DNA of 64,000 nucleotides from Aquitalea sp. LB_tupeE (GCF_013391415.1 NZ_JACAXB010000033.1:143133-207132); one strand, 5' to 3'; shown: positions 18,113-27,267, numbered from the stretch's first letter. Translations and numbers: made by a program. The notes: generated from the letters alone by a model not told the origin.

Positions 18113-19642
18113 ATGCAAGACAAGCAAGACTACCTGGAGCGCATCCTCACCTCCCGCGTCTATGACGTCGCAGTGGAAACCCCGCTGGAAACCGCCAACA
18201 ACCTGAGCCGCCGTACCGGCAACACCATTTTGCTGAAGCGTGAAGACCTGCAACCGGTGTTCTCGTTCAAGCTGCGCGGTGCCTACAACAAGATGGCCAA
18301 GCTGACGCCGGATCAGCTGGCCAACGGCGTGATTACCGCCAGTGCGGGCAATCACGCCCAGGGCGTGGCGCTGTCGGCCAAGAAAATTGGCTGTGAAGCC
18401 ATCATCGTGATGCCGGTGACCACCCCGCAGGTGAAGATTGACGGCGTGACCAGCCGTGGCGGCAAGGTAGTCTTGCATGGCGAATCATTCAGCGATGCCT
18501 ATCAGCACGCCATGAAACTGGTGGCTGAAACCGGCAAAACTTATATCCCGCCGTTTGACGACCCGGACGTGATTGCCGGTCAGGGCACCATCGGCATGGA
18601 AATCCTGCGCCAGCACCCCGGCCATATCGATGCCGTGTTCGTGGCGATTGGCGGCGGCGGACTGGCCGCAGGCGTGGCCAGCTTCATCAAGCGTCTGAAA
18701 CCGGAAATCAAGATCATCGGCGTGCAGCCGGTGGATTCGGACGCCATGAAGCAGTCCATCGAAAAGGGTGAACGCGTTGAATTGAAAGACGTGGGCCTGT
18801 TTGCCGATGGTGTGGCCGTCAAGCTGGTGGGCGAGGAAACCTTCCGCATCTGCCGCGAGCTGCTGGACGAAATCATGCTGGTGGATTCGGACGCCATGTG
18901 CGCCGCCATCAAGGATATTTTCGAAGACACCCGCTCCATCGTGGAACCGGCCGGTGCGCTGGCCGTGGCTGCCGCCAAGGCCTATATCGAGCGCGAGGGC
19001 TGTACGGGGCAGACGCTGGTGGCCATCAATTGCGGCGCCAACATGAATTTCGACCGCCTGCGCCATGTGTCGGAACGCTCCGAGCTGGGCGAGCGTCGCG
19101 AAGCCATCATCGCCGTCACCATTCCGGAAAAGCCGGGCAGCTTCAAACAGTTCTGTTCGGTCATCGGCAACCGCAACATCACCGAATTCAACTACCGCTT
19201 TGCCGACCCCGGCACCGCCCATGTGTTTGTCGGGGTGCAGATCAGCGGCAAGCAGGATTCGGAGCGCATCATTGCCGAACTGAAAGCCAACGGCCTGGAA
19301 GGGCTGGACCTGACCGACAACGAGCTGGCCAAGCTGCACATCCGCCACCTGGTGGGCGGCCATGCCCCGCAGCTGAAGGACGAGCGCGTGCTGCGCTTTG
19401 AATTCCCGGAACGTCCGGGTGCGCTGATGCGTTTCCTGGAAGGCATGCAGACCAACTGGAACATCAGCCTGTTCCACTACCGCAACCACGGTGCCGATTA
19501 TGGCCGCGTACTGGTAGGCATTCAGGTGCCATCCAGCGATAATGCCGAGTTCCAGCGTTTCCTGGATGGTCTGGCCTACCCCTATGTGGAAGAAACCGAC
19601 AACCCGGCCTACAAGCTGTTCCTGGGCAAGACCATCCGCTAA
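18113..19642 (+). CDS. ilvA: Threonine ammonia-lyase, biosynthetic
   Basis: A 509-residue PLP enzyme converting threonine to 2-oxobutanoate, the first committed step of isoleucine synthesis. The PLP lysine is Lys53 (FSFKLRGAYN). ITASAGNHAQGV and the phosphate-binding IGGGGLAAGV follow. Two ACT-like regulatory domains fill the C-terminal third (from about 340, IPEKPGSFKQFC and FPERPGALMRFL), so isoleucine feedback control is expected. It stands alone, with the phosphatase gene 54 bases downstream on the same strand. Confidence 0.97.
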   Translation: MQDKQDYLERILTSRVYDVAVETPLETANNLSRRTGNTILLKREDLQPVFSFKLRGAYNKMAKLTPDQLANGVITASAGNHAQGVALSAKKIGCEAIIVMPVTTPQVKIDGVTSRGGKVVLHGESFSDAYQHAMKLVAETGKTYIPPFDDPDVIAGQGTIGMEILRQHPGHIDAVFVAIGGGGLAAGVASFIKRLKPEIKIIGVQPVDSDAMKQSIEKGERVELKDVGLFADGVAVKLVGEETFRICRELLDEIMLVDSDAMCAAIKDIFEDTRSIVEPAGALAVAAAKAYIEREGCTGQTLVAINCGANMNFDRLRHVSERSELGERREAIIAVTIPEKPGSFKQFCSVIGNRNITEFNYRFADPGTAHVFVGVQISGKQDSERIIAELKANGLEGLDLTDNELAKLHIRHLVGGHAPQLKDERVLRFEFPERPGALMRFLEGMQTNWNISLFHYRNHGADYGRVLVGIQVPSSDNAEFQRFLDGLAYPYVEETDNPAYKLFLGKTIR

Positions 19643-19696
19643 CCCTGCCTGCCGGCGCACCCAGCTGGCAGCAGTATCTTGCACAGGCACCCCTAC

Positions 19697-20344
19697 ATGA
19701 TTCAAGCCGTATTGTTCGATCTGGACGGCACCCTGGCCGACACCGCACGCGACCTGGGCGCCGCCCTCAACCGTCTGCTGGCCGAAGAAGGCCTGCCGCC
19801 GCAGCCCTATTCCGCCATCCGGCCGATTGCCAGCCACGGCGCTCGCGGGCTGGTGAGCCTGGGCTTTGGCATTGATCGCGAGCATCCGCGTTTTGAAGAA
19901 TATCGTCTGCGTTTTCTCGATCACTACGAGCACAGCTTCGCTGACGAAACCGTGCTGTTCGATGGCATCAACAGCATGCTGGACGGCATTGCTGCCAAGG
20001 GCCTGACCTGGGGCATCATCACCAACAAGCCGATGCGTTTTACCGACCGGCTGGTGCCTGCCCTGCCCTTTGCCAGCCGCCCGGCCGTCACCGTCAGTGG
20101 CGATACCGTAGGCGTACCCAAGCCGGACCCGGCACCCATGCTGCATGCAGCAAGCCAGATCGGCATTGCACCGCAGCACTGCCTGTATGTGGGCGATGCC
20201 GAACGTGATATCCAGGCTGGCCGCGGGGTGGGCATGAAAACCGTGCTGGCCAACTGGGGGTATATCTCGGAGCAAGACCAGCCAGCGCAATGGGGTGCAG
20301 ACATCAGCATCGACCACCCGCTGGAATTGCTTAAGCACCTGTAA
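19697..20344 (+). CDS. HAD-superfamily phosphatase (Gph/MupP-like)
   Basis: A 215-residue HAD subfamily IA phosphatase. The nucleophile motif is LFDLDGTLADTA (Asp9, Asp11), motif II is IITNKP, the lysine is in GVPKPDP, and motif IV is YVGDAERDIQAG. The family includes phosphoglycolate phosphatase and MurNAc-6-phosphate phosphatase MupP, which I cannot separate from sequence alone. The ATG at 19697 places the DxD motif at the normal distance from the N-terminus. A terminator follows. Confidence 0.85.
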   Translation: MIQAVLFDLDGTLADTARDLGAALNRLLAEEGLPPQPYSAIRPIASHGARGLVSLGFGIDREHPRFEEYRLRFLDHYEHSFADETVLFDGINSMLDGIAAKGLTWGIITNKPMRFTDRLVPALPFASRPAVTVSGDTVGVPKPDPAPMLHAASQIGIAPQHCLYVGDAERDIQAGRGVGMKTVLANWGYISEQDQPAQWGADISIDHPLELLKHL

Positions 20345-20367
20345 ACAGGCAACAGCCAACTATTACC

Positions 20368-20404
20368 ACCCGCATTCGCCATTGGCCGATGCGGGTTTTC
20401 TTTT
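20368..20404 (+). terminator. Terminator after the phosphatase gene
   Basis: ACCCGCAT (20368-20375) pairs with ATGCGGGT (20389-20396), then TTTCTTTT. It ends the ilvA-phosphatase direction. Confidence 0.75.
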
Positions 20405-20525
20405 GCCAGATTGAGCACCAAAAAGAAACAATATCTTGAACAAATACATCTATTTCACATTATTGGTAATCAATACACTGCATCCATCCGCTGACTGACA
20501 GCACAAACCGACAAGGATGCCTACC

Positions 20526-20765
20526 ATGAAACACTTCACCCTCACCCTGCTGGCCCTGAGCTTTAGCAACGCCGCACTGGCCGCCCACCACAGCAGCTAC
20601 CCCAGCAACACCGATGTCAGCGCCTGGCAGGCCGAACAAGCAGCCATCCGTGCGGCAGATGCCCGCCTACCGGCAGAACGTCAGGCCGAAATTGCCCGCG
20701 ACAATGCCACTTGGCAGGCCGCGCTGCTGCAGAAAAACCAGCACAACGCCGGGATCAATCACTAA
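20526..20765 (+). CDS. Small exported protein, 79 residues
   Basis: A protein with a clean signal peptide (MKHFTLTLLALSFSNAALAAHH, cleavage after ALA) and a short, charged, helical mature part (SAWQAEQAAIRAADARLPAERQAEIARDNATWQAALLQKN). I do not recognise a family. AAGGA eight bases before the ATG at 20526 decides the start over one three codons upstream. A possible TTGAAC (20436) with CATTAT (20458) lies upstream. It is followed after 32 bases by another small gene on the same strand. Confidence 0.65.
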   Translation: MKHFTLTLLALSFSNAALAAHHSSYPSNTDVSAWQAEQAAIRAADARLPAERQAEIARDNATWQAALLQKNQHNAGINH

Positions 20766-20797
20766 ACGACAAGTACAGATCAACAAGGCTGCCCATC

Positions 20798-21253
20798 ATG
20801 ACTCGCTACCAACTGCATATCACGGCGCACCACACCAGCCTGACTCAGGCGGCACAGTCGGCCCACAGCATGCCGACAGGCTGGCAGTCGGCACTGCCCG
20901 TTGACAGTCACACCCTGCTGCCCACGACTGCCGGGCTGGAGATGGCCATCATGCAGGTGGAAGACGCCATCAGTGCCAGCTGGCCACAGCACCTGGCACT
21001 GGACACGGTGTACAGCAGCGATGCGGAACTGCAGCAACTGGCCACCCTGTGCGGCTTGCCAGATACGGCGGGCAACCGGCTTGAGCGCCAACAGGTAGAA
21101 AGCCTGTTCGCGCGCCTGGCCAATGCAGTGGAAGGCGGGCTGACCAGTGGGCTACCCGCCACACAGGCAGGCATGGGCCAGCTGTTGATTGTGCGTGAAC
21201 TAATGCACCACCTGGACATTGCCAGTATCACCCTGCTTGAGCCCGCTGCCTGA
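20798..21253 (+). CDS. Hypothetical protein, 151 residues
   Basis: A soluble acidic protein without signal or membrane segments, opening MTRYQLHITAHHTSLTQAAQ. I recognise no domain. The C-terminal half (ERQQVESLFARLANAVEGG and QLLIVRELMHHLDIASITLL) is helical. The ATG at 20798 has AAGG about nine bases upstream; an in-frame extension would overlap the preceding gene in another frame. It probably shares a transcript with the small exported protein. Confidence 0.6.
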   Translation: MTRYQLHITAHHTSLTQAAQSAHSMPTGWQSALPVDSHTLLPTTAGLEMAIMQVEDAISASWPQHLALDTVYSSDAELQQLATLCGLPDTAGNRLERQQVESLFARLANAVEGGLTSGLPATQAGMGQLLIVRELMHHLDIASITLLEPAA

Positions 21254-21275
21254 CAAGGGCTGCAGGCAAAGAAAA

Positions 21276-21301
21276 ACCGCCGTCAGGAAACTGGCGGCGG
21301 T
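21276..21301 (-). terminator. Terminator of the leftward zinc-ribbon-like gene
   Basis: An 11-bp stem, ACCGCCGTCAG (21276-21286) against CTGGCGGCGGT (21291-21301) with one G-T pair and a GAAA tetraloop. The A-run on its left gives TTTTT on the minus strand. Confidence 0.75.
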
Positions 21302-21341
21302 GTGATGTCCATCCAGCTGCGTCAGCAGCGTGAAAACCGGA

Positions 21342-21608
21342 TCAGAAGGGGTAAACCACTTCTGCCGGCTTGAACTCGCAAGGCTTGTCGGACGGAGCAG
21401 CGTCGTGCATCTCGGCCTTGCTGTCGGAAATCTTCTTCCAGGAACCACCCAGGCTGCAGGCAAAATCCTGGCCCAGTTCCAGTTCACCAAACGTCGATGG
21501 CAGTACCGGCTCTTCACAGTGCGGGCACAGATTACCGGCCGGGCCTGTCAGTTGGGCTCGGCTGGATACCTCGTCACACCAGCAACATTTGATTTGATCT
21601 TCAGTCAT
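21342..21608 (-). CDS. Small cysteine-rich (zinc-ribbon-like) protein
   Basis: An 88-residue protein with two cysteine pairs, CCWC and CPHC (IKCCWCDEVSSRAQ and GNLCPHCEEPVLP), spaced as in a zinc ribbon, plus a conserved-looking LGQDFACSLGGSWKKI. I do not know the family. It is a single gene with its own terminator. Confidence 0.65.
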   Translation of the reverse strand: MTEDQIKCCWCDEVSSRAQLTGPAGNLCPHCEEPVLPSTFGELELGQDFACSLGGSWKKISDSKAEMHDAAPSDKPCEFKPAEVVYPF

Positions 21609-21706
21609 CTTTACTTCCCGTTACCTTGGCTTGTCATGTCGAAATGACGCGAATGGAACGGGATTATACCCGGCTTGCAGCAAACCGACGAATGCCTTGT
21701 ACGGCA

Positions 21707-22540
21707 TCAGGCAGCGCGACAGGCCGCGCGGGATGAAAACAGGGCCACTGCCGGACGTGCGTAATAGAAACCCTGCAACAGCGCCGCACCGGACTCCACC
21801 ACCAGCTGGTGCTGGGCTTCGGTCTCCACCCCTTCGCACACCACCTGGGCACCCAGGGCGGCAATCATGCTGATCAGCCCCGGCAATACCGTACGCGCTC
21901 GCGGGTTCATCATGGACTGCGTCAAAAGGCTGCGATCGAGCTTGACCAGGTCCGGCGTCAATTGCCATAGCCGGTCAAAATTGGAATGTCCGGCACCGAA
22001 ATCATCAATGGCGATACGAAAGCCCTTGCGTTTGTAGCTGTTAATGGCAGCATCCAGCAAGGCTAGGTCTTCTATTTCCGATTCGACAATTTCCAGCACC
22101 ACCTGCTCCGGCATCAGCCCGCAATAGTGCAGCAGGGTTTCGAAGGTGGTGCCGTGCTTGCCGCTGGCAATGCTGAGCAAATGCCGCCCATGCACATTCA
22201 GGAACAGCAATTCACCGGCATCTGCCTGACTGGAAAAATTCAGCGCATGCACCACCCGGCTCAGGCGGTCCAGATATACCAGCTCCTCGGCAGAACTGGC
22301 GCGGGCAAAAAAGCGGTCAATGGCCATGGGCTGGCCGTCGCGGTCGGTTACCCGCAGCAAGGCCTCGTGCGCAAACGGCTGCAGGCTGTGCGCATGCATG
22401 ATGGGCTGAAATGCACTGTACAAACGTAAACCACCATACATGGCGAACGCGCCATGGTCGGAAAAATTAAGCGTGGGACTGTGCCGGGCAACCCCGGCAG
22501 GCCATTGATTGAAATAGCTCAACAAACGGTTTAACTGCAT
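21707..22540 (-). CDS. EAL-domain cyclic-di-GMP phosphodiesterase
   Basis: A 277-residue stand-alone EAL protein, predicted to cut c-di-GMP to pGpG in the cytoplasm. The metal and catalytic residues are present: the EAL motif HEALLR (Glu59), Asn115 in LFLNVH, Glu150/Glu153 in LEIVES, IDDFGAG (Asp179, Asp180), Lys200 in VKLDRS, CEGVET (Glu236, Glu239) and QGFYYARP. It should therefore be active. The ATG at 22540 has AGGA five bases upstream. The preceding leftward gene is a degenerate relative. Confidence 0.88.
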   Translation of the reverse strand: MQLNRLLSYFNQWPAGVARHSPTLNFSDHGAFAMYGGLRLYSAFQPIMHAHSLQPFAHEALLRVTDRDGQPMAIDRFFARASSAEELVYLDRLSRVVHALNFSSQADAGELLFLNVHGRHLLSIASGKHGTTFETLLHYCGLMPEQVVLEIVESEIEDLALLDAAINSYKRKGFRIAIDDFGAGHSNFDRLWQLTPDLVKLDRSLLTQSMMNPRARTVLPGLISMIAALGAQVVCEGVETEAQHQLVVESGAALLQGFYYARPAVALFSSRAACRAA

Positions 22541-22602
22541 GCATGTCCTATCTTGATTGGGCAGCTTCACGTCCGAACCATCACAAGCAGCCCTGACCTG
22601 CT

Positions 22603-23175
22603 TCAGGCTGGGCGCAGCCGGTGCAGGATATTGTCATCATCGGCACTGGCCACATAAGTGGCAAAACCATGACGTGCATAACTTTCCTTGAGTGCCAGCA
22701 AACGTTCAGGCCGAGCGGCATAGTCAGGTGGCAGCACAAATCCGATTTGCAGCGACGGCATGGCCAGTTGATCGACGATCTGGCGAAACACCCGGCCGTG
22801 ATCCTGGCTCACCCGCTCCAGCAAGGCCCCGGAAACAGGCAATAACAAGCCTTCGCCCTGGTGCGGGCCTTGCAGGTAATTGAGCAGATGCAGGCAGCGG
22901 ATGAAGCGGTCCAGCACCACCGGCGTTTCGCTCACCCCGGTCAGGCGGGAGAGCACCTCGCCACCGATAGGCTCGCCACCGGGTGCAACAGCATGCAGGC
23001 TGGCCAGCACGCCAAGCGGCTGACCGGCAGTGTCACTGACAGACACAAAGCGGCTGGCAAGCCTTACCTTGAGGAACTCCCCCACCACTTCTCCATCAGC
23101 GGTATTCCATAATGGAAATTCCATGAAGTACGCAGGATGGATGGTATGCAGAAAACGTGTGAGCAATGGATTCAT
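22603..23175 (-). CDS. Degenerate, truncated EAL-like protein
   Basis: A 190-residue protein that aligns by eye with the first half of the neighbouring EAL protein: GEFLKVRLASR against the EAL-motif region, then LDRFIRCLHLLNYL and GEGLLLPVSGALLERVSQDHGRVFRQIV against LDRLSRVVHALNF and the following helix. The second half (DDFGAG, catalytic lysine, CEGVET, QGF) is absent and the EAL glutamate context is changed, so it cannot be a phosphodiesterase. It could bind c-di-GMP, bind a partner or be decaying. An in-frame extension upstream to 23301 looks non-coding. Confidence 0.6.
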   Translation of the reverse strand: MNPLLTRFLHTIHPAYFMEFPLWNTADGEVVGEFLKVRLASRFVSVSDTAGQPLGVLASLHAVAPGGEPIGGEVLSRLTGVSETPVVLDRFIRCLHLLNYLQGPHQGEGLLLPVSGALLERVSQDHGRVFRQIVDQLAMPSLQIGFVLPPDYAARPERLLALKESYARHGFATYVASADDDNILHRLRPA

Positions 23176-23719
23176 GTGCGGCCTGACCGGCGGCAGGCAT
23201 TTAAGCGTATGGGTGCAGGTCTGGCGCAGACCTTGTCTTCCCTGCACTCTAGCCGCAACTGGGGCAGAAGAAAAATCATCAATCTTCAATTTGACATGCA
23301 TTTATCTGCTATCGACTGCACAAATCCGTCGCAAGAGCGTTCCGGAATACAAATCGACATGCCGGTATTGATATGACGCAAACTCTGCAAAAGTCATGCT
23401 GGACGCAATTTTTCTGCGCCGGGATACTGCCTGCGTTAATCCTCCTCCATCCTATGGAACTTGTGCCCACCCCTTGCCGGGTGGGCAATTTTTATGTTGG
23501 CAGTGCTTTCCTAGGCAGCGGTCAGTGGCGCCTGCCACGCACTGGTCGGACTTCTCCTCCCTGATTGCAGCACAGTGGCCAACACCTGCACATTTCACCT
23601 GCAAGCAGCAGTTGCCCCCGGCCAGCTCCCCTGTCAAGCCGTCTTGTGTTTATCATGATCAGCCCGCCCGGATGCGCCAGCACCTAGCCATTACCCGCCT
23701 ACCAAGACAAGGCCACGCG
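23176..23719. other. 544-base gap with an orphan terminator
   Basis: No convincing protein lies here, although short open frames exist. It contains the promoter regions of the leftward EAL-like gene and of mdcR, and a strong rightward intrinsic terminator at 23465-23493 that follows no gene. Confidence 0.5.
23465..23493 (+). terminator. Orphan Rho-independent terminator
   Basis: GCCCACCC (23465-23472) and GGGTGGGC (23479-23486) form a perfect 8-bp stem with a six-base loop, followed by AATTTTT. No annotated gene on this strand ends upstream of it. Confidence 0.75.
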
Positions 23720-24667
23720 ATGATCAGTGAAGAAATCACCCTGCGCAAACTGCAAACCCTGGCTGCTTTTGTCGCCACCGGCAGCCTGCCGCGCACCGCC
23801 GAACGCATGCAGATGAGCACGGTGAGCGTGCACCGTGCCCTGCATTCGCTGGAAGACGCCATGCGCTGCCCCTTGTTCCGCCACGAGGGTCGCAGGCTGA
23901 TTGCCCTGCCTGCCGCGCTGGCGCTGGCCGAAGCGGCCGAGGACGCCGAGCGGACACTGGAAAGCGGCATTCGCAAAGCGCGGGAAAAAGCCGGGTTTGG
24001 CGCGGCCCAGCTGAAAATCGGTGCCATGTATTCACTGACGGTGGAGTTGATTCCACGGCTGGTGATGGGGGTGAAGCTGCGCCGCCCGGAACTGGCCATC
24101 GAATTGCAGCTGGGTTCCAACGCCCAGTTGCTGGACAAGCTGCATACACAGAGCGTGGACGCCCTGCTGATGTCGCTGCCAGATGAAGGCAGCCCGCCTG
24201 GCTTGCTGGCGGTGCCGCTGTTTGAGGACCAGCTGTATCTGGCCTCCTCGCTGACCAGCCCTGCGCCGGTCAGCCCCACCGCCGATCTGGCTGATTACCG
24301 CCATGAAAAATTCGTCGCTCTCAGCGACGGTTTTGCCACCAGCCGCGACTTCCAGCGCCTGTTCAGCAACGCGGGCTACCAGCCGGATGTGGTGATGCGG
24401 GTGGATGACATTTTCTCGCTGATGAACCTGGTGGCGGCCGGGGTGGGCCTCAGCCTGTTGCCTGGCCGGGTCAGTTCCTTGTTTGCCGGGCGCATCCGCT
24501 TCACCCCGCTGGCCCAAGAGTGGCACAGCACGCAGCGTATCGGCCTGCTGCTGCAGGAATGTCGCGAGCGCGACCCCAATCTTCTGGCCTTGCTGGCCGA
24601 AGCCCGCATGCTGGGGCAGCAGATGTCGACCAATGGCCTTGCGGCCAAACCATTAGCCTCAGGCTAA
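23720..24667 (+). CDS. mdcR: LysR-family regulator of malonate utilisation
   Basis: A 315-residue LysR protein. The winged helix-turn-helix is at the N-terminus (LRKLQTLAAFVATGSLPRTAERM, STVSVHRALHSLEDAM) and the effector domain lies beyond about residue 90. It is directly upstream of and co-oriented with mdcA, the usual position of MdcR, which activates mdc genes in response to malonate. The ATG at 23720 is the first one in a sensible LysR context; a much longer upstream extension would read through the orphan terminator. Confidence 0.85.
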   Translation: MISEEITLRKLQTLAAFVATGSLPRTAERMQMSTVSVHRALHSLEDAMRCPLFRHEGRRLIALPAALALAEAAEDAERTLESGIRKAREKAGFGAAQLKIGAMYSLTVELIPRLVMGVKLRRPELAIELQLGSNAQLLDKLHTQSVDALLMSLPDEGSPPGLLAVPLFEDQLYLASSLTSPAPVSPTADLADYRHEKFVALSDGFATSRDFQRLFSNAGYQPDVVMRVDDIFSLMNLVAAGVGLSLLPGRVSSLFAGRIRFTPLAQEWHSTQRIGLLLQECRERDPNLLALLAEARMLGQQMSTNGLAAKPLASG

Positions 24668-24748
24668 TAATCGTGCAATCAGCTTGATTGATGGCCAGCC
24701 TGCCAGCGCCTACCTTGCAGGCATTCTCATCTGCAACAGGAAGCAAGC

Positions 24749-26410
24749 ATGCTGGCATCCTCAACGCCCTCACCGGTCTGGCATCGCCGCCGTGACGAAA
24801 AGCGCCGCCGCATCGAACTGGCCAGCCCTCTGGCCAATGGCTGCATACTACCCACCGACCAGCTGACCGCCGCACTGGAAATCCTGATCGCTCCCGGCGA
24901 CAGGGTGGTACTGGAAGGCAATAACCAGAAACAGGCCGACTTCCTGTCACGCAGCCTGGCCCGTGCCAATCCGGCCCGCCTGCATGACCTGCACATGATT
25001 ATTCCCAGCGTGGGGCGGCCCGAGCATCTGGACATTTTCGAAAGCGGCATTGCCCGCAAGCTGGACTTTTCCTTCTCCGGCCCGCAAAGCCTGCGTATCG
25101 GCCAGCTATTGCAGGATGGCTGCCTGGAAATCGGCGCCATTCACACTTATGTCGAGTTGTATGCCCGGCTGTTTGTCGACCTCACCCCCAATGTCGCGCT
25201 GGTGGCTGCCTATCAGGCCGACCGCCACGGCAATCTCTACACCGGCCCCAGCACCGAAGACACCCCGGCGCTGGTGGAGGCCACCGCCTTTCGTGACGGC
25301 ATTGTCATTGCCCAGGTAAACGAGATTGTCGAAGACCCGTCCGGACTCACCCGCGTGGACATTCCGGCCGACTGGGTGGATTTCGTGGTACTGGCCGACC
25401 GCCCCTTCTTTATCGAACCGCTGTTCACCCGCGACCCGCGCCTGATCAAGCCGGTACATGTGCTGATGGCGATGATGGCGATTCGCGGCATTTACGAACG
25501 TCATCAAGTGCAATCGCTCAACCACGGTCTGGGCTTCAATACCGCCGCCATCGAATTGCTGCTGCCCACCTATGGCGAGCAACTGGGGCTGAAGGGCAAA
25601 ATCTGCCGTCACTGGACGCTGAACCCGCACCCCACGCTGATACCGGCCATCGAAAGCGGCTGGGTGGACAGCGTACACTGCTTTGGCGGCGAACTGGGCA
25701 TGGAAGCCTATGTGGCGGCCCGTCCCGATGTGTTCTTCACCGGGCGGGACGGTTCGCTGCGCTCCAATCGCGCCTTCTGCCAGATGGCCGGGCAATACGC
25801 GGTGGACATGTTTATCGGCTCCACCCTGCAAATGGATGGCGATGGCCATTCCTCCACCGTCACCCATGGCCGCCTGTCCGGCTTTGGCGGTGCCCCCAAT
25901 ATGGGGCACGACCCACATGGCCGACGCCATGCCAGCCCGGCCTGGCTGGACCTGATTCAGACCGATAGCCTGCTGGCCCGTGGCCGCAAACTGGTGGTGC
26001 AAATGGTGGAAACCTTCCAGGGCAACGGCCAGCCCACCATCGTGGAAAGCCTGGACGCGGTGGAAGTGGCGCGCAGCAGCGGCATGCCGCTGGCACCGGT
26101 GATGATTTACGGCGATGACGTCAGCCATGTCCTGACCGAAGAAGGCATTGCCTACCTGTACAAGGCCGAATCGCTGGAACAGCGCCGGCAGATGATTGCC
26201 GCCGTGGCCGGCATCACTCCCATTGGCCTGCGCCACGACCCGGCCAACACCACCCGACTGCGCCAGGCTGGACTAGTGGCCCTGCCGGAAGACCTGGGCA
26301 TCCGTCGCAGCGATGCCAGCCGCTCGCTACTGGCCGCCAAGAGCATGGCGGACCTGGTCACTTGGTCGGACGGGCTGTACCAGCCCCCAGCCCGCTTCAG
26401 GAGCTGGTAA
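24749..26410 (+). CDS. mdcA: Malonate decarboxylase alpha subunit
   Basis: A 553-residue acetyl-S-ACP:malonate ACP transferase subunit of biotin-independent malonate decarboxylase. It exchanges acetyl for malonyl on the MdcC carrier. Length and sequence (LASPLANGCILPTDQLTAALEILI, LHDLHMIIPSVGRPEHLD, GRLSGFGGAPNMGHDPHGRRH) agree with MdcA. The stop overlaps the mdcB start by one base (TAATG). First structural gene of the operon, 81 bases after mdcR. Confidence 0.97.
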   Translation: MLASSTPSPVWHRRRDEKRRRIELASPLANGCILPTDQLTAALEILIAPGDRVVLEGNNQKQADFLSRSLARANPARLHDLHMIIPSVGRPEHLDIFESGIARKLDFSFSGPQSLRIGQLLQDGCLEIGAIHTYVELYARLFVDLTPNVALVAAYQADRHGNLYTGPSTEDTPALVEATAFRDGIVIAQVNEIVEDPSGLTRVDIPADWVDFVVLADRPFFIEPLFTRDPRLIKPVHVLMAMMAIRGIYERHQVQSLNHGLGFNTAAIELLLPTYGEQLGLKGKICRHWTLNPHPTLIPAIESGWVDSVHCFGGELGMEAYVAARPDVFFTGRDGSLRSNRAFCQMAGQYAVDMFIGSTLQMDGDGHSSTVTHGRLSGFGGAPNMGHDPHGRRHASPAWLDLIQTDSLLARGRKLVVQMVETFQGNGQPTIVESLDAVEVARSSGMPLAPVMIYGDDVSHVLTEEGIAYLYKAESLEQRRQMIAAVAGITPIGLRHDPANTTRLRQAGLVALPEDLGIRRSDASRSLLAAKSMADLVTWSDGLYQPPARFRSW

Positions 26411-27267
26411 TGCTGCCCGCCCTCGCCCCCGATCAGGCCGGGCAACTGGCCGGCCAGCTGGCGCTACTCGCCTGCCAGTGCCTGCTGGACGAAGCACATC
26501 TGGCCCCCAAACCCGGACTGGTGGACAGCCGTGGCAGCGGCGCGCACAGCGACCTTAACCTGGAGCTGATGTGCCGCTCGGCCCGCGCCTTGCAACCGGC
26601 CTTCTTTGCCATGGCCCACGCAGCCTGGCAGCAAGCGCCATCGACCACCCTGCGCGAACAGCTAGGCAGCCTGGGCCGGGCGGGTGAACAAGCCATGCTG
26701 CAGGCCAGTGGCGGCGTCAACACCCATCGCGGCGCCATCTGGGCCATCGGCCTGCTGGTGGCCGCCGCCGCCATGGACAGCAGCCAACGGCAAAGCGATG
26801 CCGTCTGTCAGCGCGCCGCCGCACTGGCGCAACTGCCCGACCGTCTGCTGCCAGCCCAGCCACGCAAGGGGGATCAGGCATGCCGCCGTTATGGCGTGGG
26901 CGGAGCCCGCGGCGAAGCGCAGCAAGGGTTTCCGCACATCACCCAGCTGGCGCTGCCCACCCTGCATGCCAGCCGCGCGCATGGCGATGGCGAGACCCAT
27001 GCCCGGCTCAATGCACTGCTGGCCATCATGAGCCGACTGGACGACACCTGCCTGCTGTCACGCGGTGGCATGGCGGGCTTGACCCTGGTGCAAAGCGGCG
27101 CACTGGCTGTGCTGGACGCAGGCGGAGTGGCCACCTTGCCCGGCCGCCGCAGGCTGTATCAACTGGAAAAAGCCATGCTGGCGGAGCGGCTGTCACCGGG
27201 CGGCGCGGCCGACCTGCTGGCCGCCACCCTGCTGCTGGACCGGCTGCCACAGATCGCAGCTGACTGA
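26410..27267 (+). CDS. mdcB: Triphosphoribosyl-dephospho-CoA synthase
   Basis: A 285-residue CitG-family enzyme that joins ATP-derived ribose phosphate to dephospho-CoA, making the precursor of the MdcC prosthetic group. Family motifs include HLAPKPGLVDSRGSGAHSDL, SGGVNTHRGAIWAIGLL and YGVGGARGEAQQGFPHI. The ATG at 26410 overlaps the mdcA stop. Confidence 0.94.
   Translation: MLPALAPDQAGQLAGQLALLACQCLLDEAHLAPKPGLVDSRGSGAHSDLNLELMCRSARALQPAFFAMAHAAWQQAPSTTLREQLGSLGRAGEQAMLQASGGVNTHRGAIWAIGLLVAAAAMDSSQRQSDAVCQRAAALAQLPDRLLPAQPRKGDQACRRYGVGGARGEAQQGFPHITQLALPTLHASRAHGDGETHARLNALLAIMSRLDDTCLLSRGGMAGLTLVQSGALAVLDAGGVATLPGRRRLYQLEKAMLAERLSPGGAADLLAATLLLDRLPQIAAD

Noticed and set aside
18485..20359. 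624-codon open frame on the minus strand across ilvA and the phosphatase gene
   Set aside because: It is the antisense shadow of two well-recognised genes and spans their junction. The translation resembles no known protein.
23176..23301. Upstream in-frame extension of the degenerate EAL-like gene
   Set aside because: The extra 42 residues do not resemble an EAL N-terminus, and the ATG at 23175 aligns better with the neighbour's start.
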